Shown in pieces: positions 58,001 through 64,000 of a stretch of 64,000 nucleotides of DNA. How positions within the stretch are numbered: the stretch's first letter is position 1; each line of letters opens with the position of its first letter. The stretch spans positions 74,058,001-74,122,000 of the forward strand of contig CM077599.1 in the NCBI GenBank assembly GCA_039654915.1. The letters run 5' to 3'. The translations under genes and the position numbers were made by a program. The notes beneath the pieces are model-generated. The model worked only from the letters and a program-made list of their open reading frames with translations, was not told where the DNA came from and ran no database searches. The stretch is from Aquilaria yunnanensis (Eukaryota > Streptophyta > Magnoliopsida > Malvales > Thymelaeaceae).

Positions 58001-59440
58001 GCAGCAGCTGTACCAGTACGAAAGGAACCATAGATGGCAATTTGGACATGGAATTCAAGCTGCCCCGTATCTCGGATTGAACCAGGTATTCAATCTTCTT
58101 GCTCTTTTTCTTGGGTTTATTATTTTTATAGTTAATTTTAGATGCTTCTTTAATTTGCATCTGTGTAAATGATATACTTGCCGGATGGGGCTAATCGTCA
58201 GTGGCGGTGAGTCGGTTTTTCTGATTGCTGCAGAAGAATCCGGCTGCAGATGAGAGATTCTGGAAGAGATTTGTGTGATAGTTGGAGAGAGAGGAGAGGT
58301 AAACGTGGAGGAGGATTTTGTGTTCAAGCTAGAAGAGATTGAGAAGATGGATTGTATCCTTTAATTGTCGTTAACCAGTGATCACAAGCGGGTATGGTGG
58401 ATTTCTAATTGGATATATATTCTATGGATTGGCTGTTGCTTTTATCATCATCATCATCATCAACAACAACAGTCTAACAAAAAAGGGAAGGGTAAAACAC
58501 AATTTTTTCCAGCTATTTAAAATTTATTAGTGATCACAGTTTTATTTAATTGTTTTTTATTGAATAGTCTGTACTTCTTTGTTAGGTGAGGTGTTAGTAA
58601 TTTACCTATTAGAATAGGTTGGAAAGGATACATGATTACATGAGTGCTGCAATGGTAATACCAATATATGTTAACTTCACTTTGGCATTTCTTCATTTTC
58701 TGTAACGGGTTGGAAAGGTTATATGATTATAAAGGGACTTGTGATCTTGGGTAGTTTTGCTTTGGAGGTAGCTTCACTTCACACTTGATCTTTTTTATTA
58801 TGTGTCTTCCAAGTTTCCTTAAAATTGAACCAGTTTAAAGTTTGATACTCTCTACGTGTCTAAGTGTGTTGGTTTTGATTCTACATTTAATAGGAACTGG
58901 GTATTTTGTTTTGTGATTCTTTATAATAGGTTGATGAATATGAAACTTTGGTGTGCTAGTAAGGCTTTGTCCACGGGGATCCTATATATGAAAGAAATTA
59001 ATGAACTTTCTTCTACAGGCATTTTATGTGCTCTTCGGAGATGATCATGGGATGAAGCTCTCATGTTTAATACCATGGATGGATTTATATGTGTTTTATT
59101 TTCCATATCAACATCAAATTTGTCATCTATATGAGTGCGGCTTGGAGTCTCGACCATCTGCAGTTTGTTTCTTATCACTGAGGCTGTTGCCCTATGTATC
59201 AAAGATGGTAATTTTAAGTCCCCATAATTTCCCGCTGAAAGATGGTGCTTGCCTTGATATTACTTTACTATAATATTGCTTTCAACCATTTTGTAATTGT
59301 GGTTTTATTTTGGAAATGGAACTGCCTATTTATGCTTGCCTTGAAATTTTTTTTGTTGTTTTCTGTGACACATCTTTTAGCTTCATCTCTATTACCATGA
59401 ATTTTTATATTTTTTTATGATTATAAAAATAAAATTAACT
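58001..59440. other. Intergenic sequence with gene-like patches, unidentified
   Basis: 58170-58340 has a more balanced composition, with a minus-strand frame (58055-58327, Ser/Pro/Thr-rich) whose codons after SPIRQ read GTATAT, a possible splice donor. This could be a first exon, but no downstream exon was recognised. A CAT/CAA microsatellite lies at 58447-58470. Other ORFs (58856-59273) show no domains. Confidence 0.3.
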
Positions 59441-59444
59441 AGGG

Positions 59445-59779
59445 CCAATTTATTTTAACTTAAGTCAATTAACTTATTTTTATTTTTACATTTTCTTTAC
59501 CTAAAACTAATTTCATTTGAAAACCAATATTATGTAGTGCAATAATCTATTTGAAAGTAAATTTTCATGATGTTGCTAAATTTTTATGGATTTTTCTTTT
59601 TCAATACCTTAAACTAAAAAATTTATAAAAATTTAGTAAGATTACAAAAATTGCATTTTCAATAAATTATTGTGACTACATAATATAGGCTTTTAATTAA
59701 AATTAATTTCGAGTAAAAAAAATATACGAATAAAAATAAGTCATTTTGAAGTCAATTAACTTAAGTTAAAACAAATTGG
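59445..59779. mobile_element. Foldback MITE (335 bp)
   Basis: The left arm CCAATTTATTTTAACTTAAG and right arm CTTAAGTTAAAACAAATTGG are near-perfect inverted repeats. Pairing continues inward with further palindromic text, so almost the whole element can fold on itself. A clear target duplication was not found, so the superfamily is uncertain. No coding capacity. Confidence 0.65.
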
Positions 59780-59804
59780 ATGTAAAAGAGGAAGTAAGTT
59801 TTTC

Positions 59805-62450
59805 AAAGAAGAAAGTTGAAAAGATTCTTCGTTCTATGCACTTTCCAAAAAAGTAGGTTCACTTCATCATGTAGTGTGTAATAATGGTGTCCTATTCTAT
59901 ACTTGTAAATGGTTATACTGCTGATTGGTTCTCTTTCATTACGGAACTTTAGCAAGGAGACTTGGTTCTCTTCCATTATGGAACTTCAATAAGGAGATTC
60001 CCTTTCTCCATATATTTTTATTTTGTGTACAGGAGCTTTCTCTACTCAGCTTCAAAACCTCCAGTCTCTAGGAATCATTCAGGGTCCCAAAGTTAGTAAG
60101 AATGGCCTAGAAATCAATTACATGTTCCTTGCTAATGACTGCCTTGTTTGTTTCCATCCATCCATGACAAGAGTTTAGATCCTGAACTTGATCATACAAG
60201 ACTTTGAGATTGCAGTAGGCTATCCAAATATTGGAATGTGACACGAATGCTTCAGAATGACATCCTCCAAATTCTACCTTTCAAGTTAGTAACACCATCC
60301 CCTTTTACTTGGGTTTTCCCTTTCCTCAAGATTTTTCTCATCAATCTTTTTTTCAATTTCTTTGTAATAAAATTCGTTGTCATTTAACTAGTTGGAAAGG
60401 GAATTTTCTAAATCTTGCAGGGCATTTTGCCCTAATTCAATTTATTTTATCTTTCATATCCATTTATGTCATGTCACTGCTAAAAGTTCTTGTAATCATG
60501 TTTGATCATCTCTCTAAACGTTTTATTTGATTTTGGCAATTAGGAGCCTTTGACAGGCGTGATCTTCATTTATGACATCAAGGTTTGCTGCATCTTCCAA
60601 AAGGTCTCAGAGGGCTTGGGATCAAGAACTTTATACTTTTTAATCAAATTTTTCTTGCCAAAACTTTATAGCAAATTTTTGCAGGGTCTAGTCAATCCTT
60701 GGTCCATTTGGAGAAGCCTTCTGTATGACCGAGCCCTGCCACTTGATCATATACAATGGAATATTGGGGATGGTTTTATAGTTAGAGTAGGGGGGATGCA
60801 AGGATTTGGGGAATATTGTTTGCCAACTTGAGTGCTCTTGTAGAGGAGGTGTTCAAAGACCTCAACCTTCTGGTTGTAAACATTTATGATTTTCATGAGA
60901 GCTAATGGAAGTTGTCATTACTCCATCATCTTTTCTCAGTGCAGATTGTGGATCTTATTCTAACCATTAATCCTCATTTCTTCAAGGATTCTCGATAATT
61001 AATCTTCATTTCATCAGGTCATTTTCCTGTCAAGCAAGGTTATAATCCGGAAATTGCAAGAATTAATTTACAGCTCTCATTAACTTAACAAGTAGGGATA
61101 GAAATGAGCCAAGCCTCTTATTGAATAGTTCAAGATCAAGCTTGATTTTTTTATTACTAAGCCAAGTCTAACGAGCCTCGAGCCGAATTTTGAGTTGTGT
61201 TTTAGGTTTAAACATTTAACGAGCCAAACTTCGAACCTGGTTTTGTTTTGCTCTAAATCTTATCGAGCATAATGAGCCTAATATTTTTTAATATATAAAT
61301 ATTTTTAATTTTAATTTTAATATACCTAAACTCAAATTTTCTAACTTCTATTACTCAAATTAAGCTTGAACCTCTAATTAAGCTTGAATCAAACTTGAAC
61401 CTTGAATTGATTTTTGAGTCTATTAACCCACCAAGCCAAATTTGAAGCTTTTCACGCTGAGCTTCGAGCCTTATTCTTCGAGCTCGTTAAGTTAGAACTC
61501 AAGCCCAAACCGAGTCAATCATTAACAAGCTGAGCTTATAGCTTGGGGTGTTTAGGCTCGGCTCAGTTCATTTCCACCCCTACCAGCAGGTAATGCCTTG
61601 AGTTGCATGCCACACCTTAATTTCTTAGTCATTCTTAAATCTATTCAGGCAGCCATATCCCTAAAAAAAATAAATCCTAATTTCTTTGGAAATGTGTATT
61701 GCAAGCATTGTCAACAAGGGCAAATCTTGTTACCAATGGCAGTCTGATGGATCCTATATGCAATCGATGCCATTCTTTTATGGAAACGATGTTCTACCTT
61801 TTTTAGGAATGTATGGGATCCCAGGATATATGGGGTAATTTTTGTTCTCATCCAGTATCTTTTGTTTACTTGGTTTTAAGGCATAGCTTGCGACCCTTTT
61901 GAATCAATTGAAGTATCACTTTTCAAATTGGCTTTGATTCCTTATCTCCACCATTTAGACTATCTGAATTGGCCGCAATGAGTGCATCTTCTAAAACACT
62001 ACCTTTAATGTTTTCATCTTTAATTGTCTGAAGAGATGAATTTTTGCTCAAACTTTCTATGGCTAGGTTTTTTCAATTAAAGTTTTCCTCCTTTCATTAT
62101 AATCCAACTCCCATGCTATGTAGGACTTGGAGTTAGGGTAAGGATCACGAGCCTTCCTTGAAGCTGGAAATTTTTATCATGGATGAGGCATGGTAGAGTT
62201 CAAACAGCCTTGGTGCTACATCCTAAATTTGGTTGGGTGTTAATGACCCTCTTATCAGTTAAAAAGGTTTCTTCACTCCTCAATGTGAATCCTCTTTAAA
62301 GACAAAACTTCAAGCTATTCATGAAGTTTTGCTATCTACAAGTACTCATTGCATCATTGCAGTAACTATTCTAACAAATTATTCACAGGCACTCTAAGTA
62401 CTATTTGGTGCATTATCTCTTAATACCTTTCTCACTACTTCTATCCACCA
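59805..62450 (+). pseudogene. LINE (L1-type) reverse transcriptase remnant, interrupted by a MITE
   Basis: Reverse transcriptase pieces in order: KILRSMHFPKK and VSYSILVNGYTADWFSF (59815-59935); GDSLSPYIFILC near 59995; LQNLQSLGIIQGP; the catalytic motif degraded to LANDCL near 60137; LTSWKGNFLNLAGHFALIQ (60385-60445); and IWRSLLYDRALPLDHIQWNI near 60710. After the MITE (61093-61582) the zf-RVT part appears: FLWKCVLQALSTRANLVTNG and DPICNRCHSFMETMFYLF (61685-61805). Poorly kept RNase H-like text follows to about 62450. Many stops and shifts; the 5' ORF and endonuclease are not visible. Confidence 0.75.
61093..61582. mobile_element. hAT-type MITE (490 bp) inside the LINE remnant
   Basis: The left end TAGGGATAGAAATGAGCC and right end GGCTCAGTTCATTTCCACCCCTA form an imperfect inverted repeat. 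Internal AAGCTTGAA/GAGCTCG-type words resemble family M2 at 50020. Flanks TTAACAAG and CCAGCAGG differ by four transitions, so the target duplication is weak evidence; the interruption of LINE coding text supports the limits. Confidence 0.6.
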
Positions 62451-63634
62451 AATTATGTAGCTGTTGAATTTTCTTCATCGTTACTTGGTAATCATAGTTT
62501 TGAAGCAAAAAGTTATTATCACTAATTAGCTTGCTACTTTTATACTCTATTAACCCCTCCTCTTTGTTTCGATTCTAATTATTAAAAAAAGAAAGAGTTG
62601 GGATTCATAAACTAAGAACGCTCGTCTCTTTCTCTTTTCAATTTTAAATTTTCTCATTTTCTATGTTTTTCAATGTAATTCATATATTGCTAAAAGATGT
62701 TGATATGGCTCTTATAGCACTTAAATAACCTATACGAGTTTTATATATCTTGCGCATTGTGATGGTTCAATTTGTGGTAGCATTTAATCTAAATATAGTA
62801 AAATAATTAGTAAATAATAAATTTTGGGGATAAAGAGAGGAAAAAATTAGTATTATAGCAATTAAAAAGTGTGTTTCAACATTGATGAAAATTTTTTTGT
62901 AAAACTACAAAAAAAACTAAGATTTGTAGTTGACTTAAAATTAAGGTCTAATATTTATACAATAAAGTTTTGGGGAATAATAGGGTAAATAATGTGATTT
63001 TTAGTAATGAAAATTCATGTGTACTAAAATGTAATAAAAATTGGCACACATTGGTGATTTAAATAAAAAAGCCATGCAAAGTCTCAAAACAGTCCAAGTC
63101 ATGAGCTAAATCAGTCAAACCATACGACAAAAGTTTTCTCTTAGAAGATGGAAATAACCTCCTTATCAGTGATATTTAAGCATGGACACAAAAATTATGG
63201 TAAAATTTTGGGATTAATAGAGTAAATAGAAATACTATGGGTAGTAAGAGTTTAACATTCATTTAATAAATGAAAAAAGGAGAAAAAATACCAAAATGAA
63301 AAACAAATAGAACTTAGGGACTGAAATGAAAAATATCAATAATTCAAAGGTTGAAATTGATTTAAGAAAAATGCCAAAAAGATAAAAACTAGAGAAATTT
63401 CTTGCAGATTTTATCTTTGGCAGATGGAGTCCTTAAACTTGTAGGTCTGTCGACTCCGTTGCTACCCTTGTACTGTCTGCTAAGGCCTGATTGTTAGATA
63501 GAACATTTTAGTGACCAAAATGGAAGAAAGGGAATCTACAGCAACTCCACGGGGCTTAGACCATTATTTAGGGGAAAAAAATGAAAAGGTACCATTCATG
63601 AACAGTCACCCAAATCGGCAATTATTATATAATA
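62451..63634. other. Intergenic AT-rich sequence with an old repeat
   Basis: No coding region was recognised. 63380-63545 (AGATTTTATCTTTGGCAG, GTTAGATAGAACATTTTAG) resembles, inverted, the repeat at 11430-11560, so both are copies of one dispersed family. Confidence 0.4.
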
Positions 63635-63868
63635 CTCTATCCTTCTCATATTCTTTAAAACATGTGAATTTTCTAAATAATCTAATTTGAATTTATTTAT
63701 ATTATTGTTTGCTAAAAAAAATTAAAAAAATATATTTAGAAACTATAGGTCTTTACTTATCATTATATATAAAGGTTTTTTTTATTTATAAACTCAAAAT
63801 TTAAAAATAAAAAATCATAGATTAACTGCTGAATAGTGAATGTTACAAAAAACTTGGAACCATGGGAG
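63635..63868. mobile_element. Degenerate Stowaway-like MITE (234 bp)
   Basis: The left end CTCTATCCTTCTCATATT and right end ACTTGGAACCATGGGAG match the Stowaway terminus CTCCCTCCGTCCC imperfectly. TA lies on both sides (63633-63634 and 63869-63870). The centre is very AT-rich. Confidence 0.55.
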
Positions 63869-64000
63869 TAGTAGTTGCCTATTTAGAGAAATTAGATTGC
63901 AATGACTTTAAATTTTCTTAAGAATAACATTTAAAATTAGCATTATAGATAGAAATAAATTATTAATGTCTATAATGGCTTTTCCAAACTCTAAATCTAA

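Noticed and set aside
58010..58050. AGTACGAAAGGAACC resembling a conserved large-subunit rRNA stretch
   Set aside because: The resemblance is confined to about 15-40 bases; flanking sequence does not continue as rRNA.
1..64000. CRISPR arrays, operons or other prokaryotic systems
   Set aside because: No regularly spaced short repeats and no prokaryotic genes; introns, MITEs and plant retrotransposons show a plant nuclear sequence.

Overview
The window looks like a repeat-rich intergenic stretch of a flowering-plant nuclear genome, probably a eudicot. It is AT-rich and holds one intact multi-exon plant housekeeping gene surrounded by nested plant transposons: CACTA, hAT, MULE, Stowaway, Copia, Gypsy and LINE. 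Nothing prokaryotic was seen. The species cannot be named from the sequence.

Layout. About 1-10747 is a CACTA (En/Spm) element read on the minus strand. It has a broken TNPD-type transposase, a broken Ptta/En/Spm second gene, and a right end with CCAACGG subterminal repeats and a CACTACTAAAA terminus. Its left end is outside the window. 10748-20180 is mostly old repeats: a Stowaway MITE, and two head-to-tail copies of a ~735 bp element that share one 8-bp target repeat. About 20190-33180 is a second, deleted CACTA relic. A Copia retrotransposon (22816-31139, minus strand) sits inside it, with near-identical 1416-bp LTRs, an ACATA target duplication and only two visible stop codons. 33574-42667 is an older Gypsy-type element (ATACC target duplication) that has lost most of its reverse transcriptase. 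In place of the integrase core it carries a short ORF resembling the cysteine-rich nucleic-acid-binding proteins of plant betaflexiviruses.

43953-51857 contains three ~662-bp hAT-type MITEs of one family around the single intact host gene, eIF5A (47698-48695, five exons, 160 residues, hypusine site present). 53008-57282 is a complete but degenerate hAT element with a perfect 8-bp target duplication. A 1.08-kb long-TIR MULE is nested in its transposase. About 59805-62450 is a LINE remnant interrupted by a hAT-type MITE. A degenerate Stowaway lies near the right edge.

The genes do not form a pathway. The biology here is the nesting order and decay of transposons, plus one possible virus-derived ORF inside a retrotransposon. 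Family assignments come from reading motifs by eye; no database search was run.
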